NCBI GenBank assembly: GCA_905178155.1
Contig: CAJINV010000001.1
Span: 7,385,794 to 7,449,793, forward strand
Reading direction: 5' to 3'
Length of the DNA: 64,000 nucleotides
From: Amoebophrya sp. A120
Taxonomy: Eukaryota > Sar > Dinophyceae > Syndiniales > Amoebophryaceae
In this document: positions 1 through 11,675 of the stretch, piece by piece
How the letters are laid out: each line of letters opens with the position of its first letter
Position numbering within the stretch: position 1 is the stretch's first letter
The notes under the pieces: model-generated
Seen by the model: the letters and a program-made list of their open reading frames with translations, nothing else
What the model was told of the DNA's origin: nothing
Database searches by the model: none
Made by a program: the position numbers and the translations under genes

Positions 1-1621
1 CTCCTGTCTCCACCCTTGAGAGGACGAAAGACAAACAATACGATCGCGCCCTCACGACAGCAAACCGATGTAGAGTTGACGACCCACTGGTAGCTGCACA
101 AGGAGCAACTGTCCATCTTTATCCGTACCCGACGACCCACAACCACACTTCAAGAACAAGGCCAAAGCAGAGCAAGAACCAGCTGCGCGTGTTGTAAAAA
201 TGGTCGAGAATGATCTCTTCGACGTCGACCCAAAAGTAACCGGCCTTTATTTGGAGTTGTAAAACAAAATAAATGAAATCGTAGCTCGCTCTGACCTTTG
301 CAGTACCATTTTCGCGTTGCAAGCAACCTTGGTTCTTTTGCGGCGTCGCACGAACAGACCTCACGTCCGTGCTTGAAAGTTGAAGTTCGGGATCGAGTTA
401 CGTCCCACGCCGTCGAGTACGAGTACGATTACCATTACGAATGCGATTACTTAATGTTAAAACTTAAAGTTAAACTAGTCGAAGTACTAAATAATAAATC
501 ATTCATCGTTTGATTGTAATACTGATGTGATGCTTCTTTTTCCTGTGCTTGCTCTGTATCATGCACACACCATCTCGATGACAGATTCCACATTGTAGAA
601 AAAAGAGTGCGAGATTCCGTTGTATTTGCAGACCATATAACAAACAGGAAGAGATAAAATTAATACGAGAATGCTGAGTAACGGAAGAGAATAATGTAGC
701 TGAAAAGTGTAAGCAAACAAAATAAATTGCGTATAATGCGTCCTGAATTTTTGACGTGCTAAACTACAGAGATGATGAGAAAACAAGCAAAACGAACTTC
801 AACTTTTTGTTACTTGTAAGTTGACGCGAACATAAAAATTGTATGTGAAAAAACAAAAATGCTGCAAAATTTTACAGGACGTCACTCCCCTACATGCTAG
901 TGGCGTTTTGCGGCAATAGACTAGTACTTTGACTTTCGTGATAGGATTGCCCTATCCTTCTGCTTGAATGCATCACATAAAATGTGCGAGATGAAAGCCA
1001 GAACTGCAACTACCAATTGATTCAAAAGCAGATGACAATGAAAACGATACACATGTCTCCTCGTAGTCGTCGGGTCTCGAAGACCCAAAGAAGAGTTCAG
1101 CTCCACTGCTTCGTTGGGTGTGCAGGATAAAAAACACTTTCACCATCACTCTTTCGCAATTCTGTTTCGGAGCAGGCTTATTTCTGCCGTGCAAGGAACG
1201 CAGTGAGAGCCATGAAAACTGTTCAATTCATGCATTTTTTTGCATGCATCATGGTACGAAAGGATGGTGCTAGTAGTATAATGGCTTTTTTTGTTGGTTA
1301 CCCTGAGCGCCCCACTTAGTCCGTATTAAGCCCATTCTGCTCCATCTCTCATCCAACGCAAAAACACCTCCGCACTACTAATCAAGATGGCATCCTCGGC
1401 CCCTGCGAAACGTGTTCGCCGCGGCGGAGCTCAAGTAATGTGCCGAACGATGAGCAGAGACACTGTCATGCTAGCTCATATCTTAGTGATTGCGATAATT
1501 CCTTCTATTTCTACTGTATCTGGTGCAAACAATTAGTCCGGGATTTTTCACATTGTAGTTCATACGCAAAAATACAAATAGCATCAGTAGCTCGAAGCGT
1601 GCTGTGCTGCAGAAGCAAGCA
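1..1621. other. No supportable gene; non-coding left margin
   Basis: Only short ORFs of ordinary random composition are present, several of them T/A-rich. A plus-strand ATG at 1387 in a reasonable context opens MASSAPAKRVRRGG and then meets GTAATG, which could be a first exon followed by an intron. No following plus-strand exon was found, because the minus-strand gene below begins at 1622. The stretch is probably the 3' flank of the minus-strand gene. Confidence 0.5.
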
Positions 1622-4600
1622 CTATTGGGGTCTCCTCTTGATTAGGAAGCGCAGTGTTTTTCCGATGGATACGTCCGCCTGCCCACCCTGTAATTGCGCG
1701 TTACTTTGTCTCGCAGAAGCACAAGAAACCGAGTCCTCCCCGTCCCCGCCCTCCATGGCCGAAAACAGACCCGTGGCCGCCCGCACATCCGGATCCGCGC
1801 GCCTCAAATTGTCGTATTGTTGTTGCTGTGCCGGCGTGCAGTCCCCGGGCAACGTATTCGCGCCGTTCCGGATGCCAGGGCCCCGCACCGGAGCGGACAT
1901 GGACCGAGGCAAGGCTGCAGGCGGGGTCGCCGCCGGCAGAGCTGCGTCATCGCGGTCCGCCGCTTCCCCGTCCATCGGTTCGCCCCCCGCAGCAGCCGCG
2001 CGAGCTTGTCCAGCTTCCAAATCCGCCACTTCGCCCAGATTCTCGCCTTCCAAATCCTGGGCTTCCGGCTCCGCCGCCTCCCCGCCGGGGTACTCCTCCT
2101 CGTCGTCCTCCTCGTCGTCCTCCGCAGCGCCCAACGCCGCGCCCGGCACATGTTTTTGAACGGTGCTGCGCAATTTTTTGTTCGCGTTCACCACCTGCTG
2201 TGTGGCCAGTTGCAACTGCTGCTGGTGGTACTTTTGAAGCACGAGCGCGACGCGCTGACCATGGATGGAATTGACCAGGGCGAGGATTTTCGTCGTCAGC
2301 GACCCCACCTCTTCGCACTCCTATCGCAATGAAATTTTCTGTCTCATGCCCCACCTGGCTGCGGTCCAGGCAACATCCTCTAGTGCAACTTCATCCGCAG
2401 GCCTTTCACAGCCGCGACCCTGCTGCTTGGCACACCAGCACAGATGGCTCGGTACGAAATGAGACACAATCAAAGCAAAGCACCTTTGTCCCCTTCACCT
2501 TCAGGAACTACAGATGTACAGTATATAGGTGGACGCCTTCCTGAGTTGTCGCACCGTTTGCTGGACGTCTAGTCTCATCCTGAGGTTGAGGAACGTCAAA
2601 CCAAAGTACGTCTATATAGTGAACGCTAATGAATGGACACGACCTCGCCCTAGAAATAGACTACAGGCAAAAAAATAATCTTCCACATAAAACGGATTCG
2701 CGAAACTCCTGCGCCACGCATCATACATTCGTATCTTTCTTGCAAGCAGCTGGACGGAGCGAGACCGAACGAAATTTCATTGGAATAGCTTCTCCTGGAA
2801 GGTGCCCAGCAGGTCCTTGTGCTCGATGACCAGCGGTTGGAGCGCGGTGATCTTCTCCGCGGTTTCGTGGTGGTCAGGAGCGGTGCCGCGCGCGTGTTCC
2901 AGCTCTTTCTGGTAACTTCCCACTTTCCGAGTCCACTTTGCAAACTCCTCGTTGATGATTTTGCGTTCCTCGTGAACCTCGGGCGACGGATCGGCGACCA
3001 GCACGCCGGTGCCAGCCTCTTCTGCTTCCTGGTCGTCGTCACCGGCTTCAGTTACATTCTCCCAGTCGTCCTCCTCGTCCTCATTGTACTCGCCACCGCC
3101 GTGGCCATCGTACCCACCCTCCTCGCCCGGGGCCTCCCACTCGTCCGGCGTGGCTTCTTCGGCTTCCTCGCCGGCACGGCCGAGAAACGAAGAACTCCCT
3201 TCAGGGAGGTCCTCACCTGTCCAAGCAAAAAAGATTGTAGATGTAACTTTTTTTTCTTTGGACAGGAATAGCATTACTACAAATCTGTCAGGCATAAGAG
3301 CAAAAACCTCTCATGCGCAGATAGCACGCTAAAACGCGCTTGCACGGATGTCCCGCAATGCATGTCCAGCATGTTGACAGAGAGAGGCAATCATCTTGCG
3401 TGTTGCGCAGCACCACAATAAAGTTACACTAGCAATGTTTTTCTTCTGGATACCGTCCCCGCCGGCATCCGCGGCCTCCGCGCCTGCGCCACCGCCTCCC
3501 ATCACGGCGGGAGCCAAGGAAGCCACAGTCGAAGCGGCTTCCAAGCCAGAGCCGCTAAACAGGGCAGTTAGCTTCTCAAGCCCCTCACTGACACTGCCTG
3601 CTTCAGCACCGGATTTTATGCAACGAAAAAACAATCAGAGCCTGCCCTATCCCGCAAGCCCAACTCAAGTAGAAGTACTCTGCCGCATCAAAATGAACTC
3701 GACACACGCAGGCATTGCAATGAACGGCTGCGGCCGTGCGAGCTACCATCGATAAGTACTTTAGTACCCACATCGAGGGCTGTACCGCAATACCGTGGTC
3801 AGCCAGATCCACTTCGCGTTCAAACGTGCATTGATCTCCTGCGTTGCCTACACCAGTGCCTTTCGACTTGCAAAACAACGACTTCTAGAATCCTTTTCGT
3901 GGTCGCATAACCGCTTTAAAAATCGAAGATAATGCCACCAGAGAACAAGAAGTAACAGAAGACACGCGAGCAGCTTCAGCAGACGATCAGCAAAATAGAG
4001 CAGAGGGTCACTGAAGATCGTTTGTCTCATAAGCATACCCGCGGAAAGAGTCGGAGGAGCCGTGGTCAGAGACAGGGTCGGAGACGGGGTCGAAGCCGGG
4101 GTCGGAGCGGTCAGAGACCGGGTCGGAGCGGACCCACCCCCAAAAAATATAATGAAGAAAAATCCCCCCTCCCTATACTGACATTCGTCGTTTGTTTATC
4201 TTTCGAGTCGAGTTGCGCACAGGGATTAGATTAAGAAATCTGTCTTGCAAGTCCGCAGCTAGCTTCATACTCGTTCTGCTTCTGGGGTCTCCGCCACATT
4301 ATTACTTGCATAAATAATACACATGCGATGTACTTAATGCTGCTCGGCCTACAGGAGAGCAGGCGTCTGTCACGCTAAGAGGCTGCTCCTCAAGTCGACG
4401 CATCCTTCCCCCCAGGCTTGCGGTCTCCCTCCTGTACCAGTCCGTTACTGCAAACCAGATATTTGACGCTCGTACAAAAATCCGGCATCAGAAGTGTGGT
4501 TTTGAATATCTATTGGAAGTGGGGACTATCAATTTCGATAAACAGCGATTTCGCCTTGTCGAAGAGGCTTGTGGCTGCGGACTTAGCTTTGCCCGCCGCT

Positions 4601-7600
4601 TTGTCGGCGAGGTTCTTGAAGGACCCCACTGCCGCCGTTGCCCCGTTCTTGGTCTGGTCGAAAAGATTCTTCCACGTGCTTAATTGAAACTTAGATTGGA
4701 AGTCCCCCAAAATCCACTCTCCCCCCGCACGGTATGACCCTTGAAATTGATGCCTGCTACGAGAAATAAATATAAGCCGCGAAGTAGCAACGCAGGAATG
4801 GAAACCTCAAACCGAATCATCTTCACGACTACGCATGGTCTAAATACAGTATGGAGCTGAAGCCTTTGTTTTGTATTTAGATCGCAGAAGAAGCGGTTTC
4901 CAAACGAGATGCTGCTTCTTCCACGATCTCGGCCTCGAGACGTAGTAGCCCTCGGCGCTACAGACGCATAAGCATCGTGCCTGTTCGGGGTACGTACTTG
5001 AGTCGGTGTTACTCATTTCTGGCGCCTCATGGAAATGGGCAGCAGCCGACGATGACGAGCGCTCGACCTTGAACCAGACCATGCAACGCGGAAGATGAAA
5101 CAACTTCCGGAATAGGGACGATAGGCTTAAGCATCATCATGTATATGCGCCGCATTAATATCTACGTAAGTGTAATGCGTTCGCAAAAGACCAGACGACC
5201 ATCGAAAACCTGCGACGCATTGCAACTTTTTGCAGCCGATGACGAAACTCAGCCTACTAAAAATTGCAGCGGCAGCTTGTATAGTACGGAGTCATTCTGT
5301 CGTAAGCGGCCTACTACTTCGGCAGATCCTACAACGAAGCTTCTTCTCGTGAGCACGCACCAGCTAAAGCATGTCATACAGCCGATTTTTCCCCGATTTC
5401 CTTCATCAGCCCCGAAAAATCGTGGGTTTTCACCATGGAACCAAGCTTCCCCAATTCGGTCTTGGCCGCACCGGCAGCCGTTTTCAACATGGCAGGATTC
5501 GCAGCCAACGCTCCGACATTCGGCGCCAAGTAGATCGCTGCCAACAGCATCTTCAGCTGCCGCTGTTATGTTTTTCATTTTCCGCTTCTTTTCGAACGCA
5601 CGCAGCGTCTGCGTCCTGGGACTTCAAACGAATCACAATGTCGTTCGACGTGACGCTATTGGTACGAAGTACAGGACCCAAGAAATAGCCACTGTTCTTA
5701 TATACTCCGGCAAGAAACTTTCGGCGAAGGTGGCGCGATTTTTAAGTAGGGACTTCATCACTCATATGATGTGCATGATGCTGGGTTGCTCCTAGAACTT
5801 GTGCAAGCATGTTGCACGCCTGTACAGCGCATATAACAAAAAAGCAATTCTACTTCTTGCTTCCCATATTAAGTACACGAAGCTTCGCCTTCATTCATAT
5901 CACTCGATTCGGCACCATGTCAAAAACATTCGGTTCAAACATAGATGACTACTTGTTACGAACTGACTTACCCGATTGTTCTGCACCCGGGTCTTGACCG
6001 CCTGGATCATCATCATCAGTGGCATGTCGAGCATTCGTTGTTTTGTGTTTTTGCGGACCGCCTTCTTTCCTGGCGAGAGCGTGAACTGGTACGAGGGGCC
6101 GGAAAACCACTTGGCGTAGGAATTGCAGACTTCGTCCTCGTAGGCCTTTTTCGCGCCCCCGCGGTAGACCCCCATCGACAGCGTCGCGACGCCCAGCGTC
6201 CACTTTTTGCTCCACGGCTTCACCACGTAGTCCGGCATGTAGAAGTCCGTAGCGTGCTATGGAGAGGAAAAAGTTTGTCGGGGCCACTATTTCATGATCC
6301 CAGGCTTTGTGTAGAAATTTTCCAGCCGTCCTAACTTTTGTCTTGCTGCAGAAAAACGAGCAAAAGGGGCGAGAAAAAGGAGAGAACGACGAGCTTCTCT
6401 GCGAGGATGCATTTGAGTGATCGCGTTCTTTCCTACGTTTTTGTCATGCAAATATGCGCCGCAAGAGGAATCGCGACAAACTTTTTTTGTTGGATACGTG
6501 CATGGGCTGTCCCGCGTCATCCCAACCAGTGATCATTTGCACGTGCCAGCGCATGACCAAGCTCACCTTCTTCTCGTACATCATGGCGTACGAGCATCAC
6601 CATGAAAATCATCCCCGCACCGTCCCGGGGCCTCCGTGCGAGGGCTCTCGCAACAACAACATGCAGTCAATACCGTTAAGACAGTGTCAAATTGCGGTTG
6701 GTAACACTCTAGACATCTTGCAAATTATCGGCCAGAAAAAAATCGAGGACTGTGCACCGCCTCAAAACTTTTTAGATGCGCTGAAGGAGCATGTTCATCG
6801 TTCGGCCTCAACAATCTACTGTGTCAAATGACTGCTTCAGCACCCCTTACATAACCACAAATGGAGAGCAAATACAGACTCATCGGTTGATTGTGTGCGC
6901 ACATTTGACCCCGGAAGGAAGGTGGAAATATGAAAAAACTGCAGTTTGATAACGGGTACAAGGTCGCCGGTTTATTGTGAAATTTTTGGTTACCATCTTC
7001 GCAAGCTTTTTTCGCTTTCTCCACGTCCTGCGACCGGCACGTGACTTGGGCGGGCTTGTCACCGCAGTGGTACGTCGCGCAGTGGAGAGGCTGGTGGGCT
7101 TTCGGCGGGGCGTCCTCCCCGCCCGCGAAGAACTCGTCCGTCGCATCATCGTAGTTCACCTGGTCCGACTGCGCAAAAATGACAAAGTTCGGCATGGGCG
7201 AAAGCATCCCCACTTTCTGCACCGCAGCGAGCGCTTCGGGTTTCTTGCCTGGTTTGGATCCAACCAGGACCATGCGGCCGCCCCAGCTGTACTCGCCCTG
7301 GATGTGCACTTTTGCATCGTCAATGGCGTTCTTGGCCACGTTGAGCCCGGTAGCACCCCCGTGTTCCTGCCGCGTCAGGTCGAAGCTGAGCCCCTTGAAA
7401 ATCCCCCGGCCCTGGAAGATGTGCTTGCGCATGTCGAAAGACGACGAACCGTCGTTCAGCCCCCAGTCATCATGGGTCAGCGGTTTCGGGTCCCAATCAT
7501 CCGGTACTTCATCGCCACCGCCGTCGTCTGCAGCGGCGAGAACCTTGGGCTGCACAAACGTCGAGTTGCCCGACATCAACCCGAAAGCATCCTCCAAAGA

Positions 7601-7684
7601 GTGCTTGTCGTCAACCTCATTCGCAACGCGCGCCTCCACCCCGTGGGGCAACAGCGCGCAGCACAACGCAACAGCGCGTCGCAT
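1622..7684 (-). CDS. Multi-exon secretory protein of unknown function
   Basis: I do not recognise the family. The first exon (7684 to about 6994) opens with a probable signal peptide, MRRAVALCCALLPHGVEA, and ends before GTAACC. Later exons: a short one ending YEKK before GTGAGC (about 6570); 6260-5977, starting HATDFYMPDY and ending VQNNR before GTAAGTC; 5560-5380 (LKMLLAAIYLAPN...); 4735-4540 (GDFQSKFQLSTWKNLF...); a low-complexity Ser/Asp/Pro exon near 4150-4036; 3615-3453; 3217-2788, very acidic; and 2321-1622. The last three are coiled-coil-like, with QEKCEEVGSLTTKIL restored across one introner. Secretion is inferred from the signal peptide only. The link between the 7.7-5.4 kb and 4.7-1.6 kb halves rests on compatible phases and similar composition, so two genes remain possible. 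Confidence 0.45.
2322..2787. mobile_element. Introner (TIR intron), 466 bp
   Basis: The ends are inverted repeats: the left reads TATCGCAATGAAATTT and the reverse complement of the right reads TATTCCAATGAAATTT. Flanking pentamers ACTCC and GCTTC match at only 3 of 5 positions, so the target duplication is decayed or doubtful. Removing the element with one flank joins QEK to CEEVGSLTTK in frame on the minus strand. Confidence 0.65.
3218..3452. mobile_element. Introner (TIR intron), 235 bp
   Basis: The left end TGTCCAAGCAAAAAAGATTG is an imperfect inverted repeat of the right end, whose reverse complement begins TATCCAGAAGAAAAACATTG. Excision joins the minus-strand codons DAGGDG and EDLPEG in frame. 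No exact 5-bp duplication is seen (TCACC and CCGTC). Confidence 0.6.
4043..4135. repeat. Short GTCGGAG-type minisatellite
   Basis: Degenerate units built on GGGTCGGAG or GGGTCGAAG recur about eight times. On the minus strand the tract is open in two frames, giving Asp/Ser/Val/Pro or Thr/Pro/Ser repeats, so it is probably a low-complexity coding segment of the secretory gene. Which frame is used could not be decided. Confidence 0.6.
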
Positions 7685-8294
7685 CTGCAGCCCGAAGTTG
7701 TGCTACTACTTCTTCGTTTCGGCAACAACTCGTCGTCCAAGCGTTATCTGCTCCTCTCTTTGCCTCCTTGCGGACAGTTTATTTCTCACCCGTCCGCCAG
7801 ATTTTGCAGTATGCTGAACTCCAGAGTTTTTAAACAGAAAAGTTCGTCCGTAAAAACGGTGTGACGGTTGTTGGTGACTTCTTTTCAGTCTCTTCGCGAT
7901 GTAGTTTTGTTCTTCCTTTTGCTTAGTGTGTAGTTTACAACTGCTTGTTTGTGTTTCGTTAATTATCTCGGGTAATAAAAGTAAAAATTTTTGATTGCTT
8001 TCAAAACCTCCTCGTGGTCCTAGTTATCGTTGATAAAAGGTGAGAGAAAGTATGGGCTTCACTCAGGGTGTTCCCCATACCACTGAAAGATTATTGGGAA
8101 AAAGCTTTCTTTTGTCCAATCATGGGAAAAAGTTTTCTTTTGAAAATAGAGCTGTATGTCGTGGCACGTTGAACGATTGATGGCCGGGGGCGCAAGACCG
8201 ATATAATAGCAGTTATGCACGGTTACTCTTCAGTACGTCACTACCGAAGCAAATACTCTTGTGAACGATAATCCGAGGAACGAACGTACGAAAA
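7685..8294. other. Intergenic stretch, AT-rich, no gene seen
   Basis: This lies between the start of the secretory gene at 7684 and the stop of the next minus-strand gene at 8295. It contains T-rich tracts and a degenerate repeat of the GGGAAAAAGYTTTCTTTTG type near 8096-8140, which occurs twice. It is the expected promoter region of the secretory gene, but no recognisable promoter motif was found. Confidence 0.5.
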
Positions 8295-10512
8295 CTAGGA
8301 CGAACCGATTGCTTCCTTGCTTCCATTAGATGAGGAACCGACAGCTTTGGCGTTTTTCGATGCAAAACTATTGCTGTAATCTTTTTCATCTTCCTCGTAT
8401 ACACTGGGAAAACGCTTGCTGCAAAGTACGAAACCGAGCACCGCAGCTTCCTCTTTGTTCTGGACGCTATCTATACCGACTTTCGTTTTCAGAATCTCTA
8501 TGACAACCACTGAGCTTGCGGCAGGTTGACAATATTAATATTGATGGCACACGCTACCGAAATGACATTGATGCATTGGAAAACCCATTTCCTGACAGAT
8601 TTGTGACCGTGACAGGTACAAAACACGACCAGGTCCGAACCAATCTCGTCAGACACACTGCAGCGTTCCAAACTTGGAGGACAGACAATTTTTTTTTATC
8701 CAGGAGTTTATCAACCTAAAAAATCATTATTATTTGCAATGCCAGAGACGCAAAAGACATACGTCGGAGTACACGACTCTATCGATATTCTCAATGTCAG
8801 CACGCACGCATAGCGCACAAACTGCCCTCCGCTCCTCAAATTGGTCTTCCGGCGGCGGGGGATCGACGCTTATTTCGTCGTCACTGTATTATCGACCGAA
8901 CCGCTTCTGGGGGTCTTTATCATGATGAAAACTTTTGTCATATTCGTAAATTTTTACCAGTCAGTGCAAGTTGCCGCTTTCCACGCTGGAGAAAGCGGCT
9001 ACTTACTCATCTGTCCTCGTCGATCTCTCTGAACTCGAACTCGGTAAGTAGGAAAAACAATTGTGACTTCATCCCTGACAACATATCGACGACAAAAGTT
9101 TTCTTCACAGCAGTAATGTACGCAGCTTCAACAATGCCTCCACCTGATCTCCGAGCAGCGCGGCATTCTGGTTCCGCCGGTCAAAACAGTCCACCTCCAA
9201 GGAGATGCAGGTGCGCCGCTCTGTTCGAACGTGCGTCATCAGGTGCCTCGTCGTTGTCCTCCTGCTGGTTATGGTTTTTCGCCTACTACTCCGCCGCATC
9301 AGCTCCGATGTTTGCGTCTCTTCCTCTGATACGTCGTGTGTCGATGCAGAGCCCCCGGAGCCGATCGAAGGGGCTGCATTGTCACCTGCCAGTTTCATCT
9401 CTTCCTGGTCCTCCTCGGTGACGTGGATGGTTCTTCCCGATGATGAAGCAGTACTATGCTTCTCCTCGATTTTGGGCTCACCCGAAATATTCAAATGTGA
9501 ATCCAGATGTTCTGCTGGTGGTTCTTCCCCGGCAATGTTTCGAAAAGAATCCTCCACCAGCTCGCCTCCATCGCCAGCCCCAGGAGGATCTGAAGACTCA
9601 CTTGCATGCTCTACTGCTTTTCGCGAATCTTCTCCACGATCCTGCCCTGCCGCCTCGTCGGCAACTCCTGGCTCGCGGAAGTCACGATTTCCGGCAACGT
9701 CGAGCACAGCTTCTACTTCTGGGTCACCGGCACCAGCATCGGTCATCGCAGTACTCTCCCGCCGCTGCGTGCTGTCGTCCTGGACACCGACACGCACGAG
9801 CCACTGTTGTTCCTGTACGCTGACGCAGTGCGGCCCTGCGATGTCCGCCGCGCGCTCCTTTTCCGTGGGCGTCAGCTTCGGCAGATCGTTAGCGTCAAAC
9901 GTCACCCGCACACTGCTCACGCTATCGGCATCGTACGCGTTGGGTGTCGGGTCCGGCGACGCGTCGTGGGACCAGTACACCTTGTAGCTGAGTAGGTGCG
10001 GAAAGGGAAACCTCGACTCCTCTGCAGACTGGGGGAGCGTTGCTTGCTGCTGCGGGGTATGGAACAGGGAAATACTTAAGCAACTCCACCCTCATCGCTT
10101 GCTCCTCCGTATTTGACTTTGATTGTTCTTACAACAATGCTGTAGAAATAAGAACCGAACGAGTCTTACTCTATCATGCCAGAAAATGCTAGTTTGTTAC
10201 CCCCGTATGCACATGCACCAAGAAACAGCTGAGATTTTTGCTTCTCGGAGTGCGTTGCTCGCCACCTGATAAAGCGCTTCGAGGTTCGTCAGCGTCGGTT
10301 TCTCCAAGTGCGAAACGTCTGCGAAATCGTGCGTCATTCCGGCAAAGCGCAGCATCCGGTGCTTGTGTCGGATACAGAAGTCCTTTGACCGCCGATAGCT
10401 GCGTTGAAGAAGTCAAGCGCTCGTGTTATTTTTTCTCCCGAAGAACTGATCCGAGCATACTCACTTACAAGGAGAAAATTCTAAAACTCAAAAACTTTTT
10501 CACTTCTTCCAT
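8295..10512 (-). CDS. Probable mitochondrial ribosomal protein mS35 (MRP-S28/S35 type)
   Basis: Exons on the minus strand: 10512-10466 (start MEEVKKFLSF, ending before GTAAGTGAG); about 10403-10235 (YRRSKDFCIRHKHRMLRFAG...); about 10055-9117, after CCCCGCAG; about 8897-8837 (SDDEISVDPPPPEDQFEE); and 8515-8295, ending KEAIGSS. The first junction is in phase with GT-AG. The third exon contains VRVTFDANDLPKLTPTEKER followed by AADIAGPHC, which resembles the conserved mS35 segment (valine-rich strand, DLPLTPxEKxK, LAGPRY). The C-terminal exon strand VVIEILKTKVG is compatible. mS35 belongs to the mitochondrial small ribosomal subunit. A long acidic Glu/Asp/Ser-rich stretch after the core is unlike human mS35. 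The function call comes from motif memory only. Confidence 0.5.
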
Positions 10513-10611
10513 GCCTAAACATCTCCGGCGGGAAACAAAAATGTATTAAAAATCGTGTTCGTGATTCACATAAGACTACGCTCATCCGTCGCATATCCAT
10601 AACATCACAGC

Positions 10612-11134
10612 TCAATACTGAAATTCCTGGCCCTCTTCGCCGCAGAGACGATCGAGGTACTGATTTATGTTGCGCGCGATGGAGTATGGACCTTCCGGAT
10701 ATCATGGCAAAAACTTTAAATCTTGTTCACACGGTCACATTGTCTCTCGGGGGTTCTTCAGGTTGTGTACTTACCACCAGAGCAATGATTGACAAAGAAA
10801 TGGCTTGCTACTATATATCGGATGATCCACGGTACTTGTACCGCAGACGCCAAAGAACTGATGACATGTCGCGACAGATTTGACCGCTGAAGAAGATTCA
10901 AATGAATCGCCATTCGGATAGCGGGCCACGGGCGACGCGGTCCTCCAAGCGCACTGGGCCTTGCTTGTCCTCGCGCTGCATTTCCTTGAGTTCAGCTGGC
11001 CGGTCTGCCATGCGCTCTCGTTTTTTTCGCTTCCCCTTTCTCGTTCGCACCTGGAAGAAAACGGCCAGCGGAGTGTGGCCCTCGGTCAACAGGCAACCTC
11101 CCACGGGACGTCGACGGAACTGTGTGGAGAGCAT
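10612..11134 (-). CDS. Small basic protein, unrecognised, two visible exons
   Basis: The upstream exon (11134 to about 10905) reads MLSTQFRRRPVGGCLLTEG, then a highly charged Arg/Lys/Glu stretch (RTRKGKRKKRERM, AELKEMQRED) and ends near GPLSEWRF. The final exon follows a CAG at about 10657 and reads YLDRLCGEEGQEFQY before the stop at 10612. The intron would start with GC or GA rather than GT, which is known in dinoflagellate-type genes. The start is uncertain because further 5' exons could lie up to 11.6 kb. No family was recognised; the composition would suit a small organellar ribosomal or RNA-associated protein, but that is a guess. Confidence 0.35.
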
Positions 11135-11675
11135 TGGCGGACTTTTCTACTCGCAAATTGATATGTCTGTTGAGCATACAGAGAACGGAAAGCAGAGAAA
11201 AAAACCGACAATGGATGGTGCCGCAGGGTTTAGGAAATTGGTCGACTGTGTTTCGAAAGTTCGTGGCTCAAACAAAACCTCAGCGAGAAAAACCCTTGGT
11301 GCTGTGTTGACTGATCCAATAAAATCACCAAGACGAGTGACGATTATTTCCAGAATCTATCACGGACCACGAAATCCGGACTGTGTGCTACACCGAAGAA
11401 CGATTTGTTCACCACCACAACAAAAACGAGCGCCAATGGTGTTGACAGAAAAACTTAGATGCCGCAAGCGAACCGAGTGGCTGCTGGTAGCAGCGAACAC
11501 TCTTGGATGATGATGATCAACCTCGTTCTACAAATCTTCACACCAGCTCACAGACCATCATCAAAAGGCTCGCTGTATTCTCAGAATGCGTGTGCGCAGG
11601 CATTAGATTGTTCAGGTCTGATCGACATTCTTAGTAAGGCGCGATCTCCTACCATCACGATTATACGTAGTACAT
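11135..11675. other. Intergenic, nothing convincing
   Basis: Short overlapping ORFs occur on both strands with no coherent composition. The stretch separates the small gene ending at 10612 from the BAR gene, whose stop is at 11676. Additional 5' exons of the small gene could be here but none could be placed. Confidence 0.4.

Noticed and set aside
2265-2310. Shared VxSLTTKI peptide in the 1.6-kb exon and in the BAR protein (about 12,670)
   Set aside because: The match is eight residues and may reflect chance or a common coiled-coil pattern; it is not enough to call the first gene a BAR protein.
1622-2350. Long plus-strand ORFs opposite the last exon of the secretory gene
   Set aside because: They are antisense shadows of an Ala/Glu-rich minus-strand exon, with Arg/Pro/Ser-rich composition typical of the reverse frame of GC-rich coding DNA.
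3848-4036. Leucine-rich open frame that looks like a transmembrane segment
   Set aside because: It begins at a GGTATGC donor-like site, is pyrimidine-rich, and lies between exons that can be joined in frame, so it is better explained as intron.
4151-4560. Possible further introner with an AAAAATCCCCCCTCCC left end
   Set aside because: The left end matches the 39396 family, but the proposed right end near 4542 is only weakly similar and the flanks AAAAA and AACAG are not a clear duplication, so it was not listed as an element.
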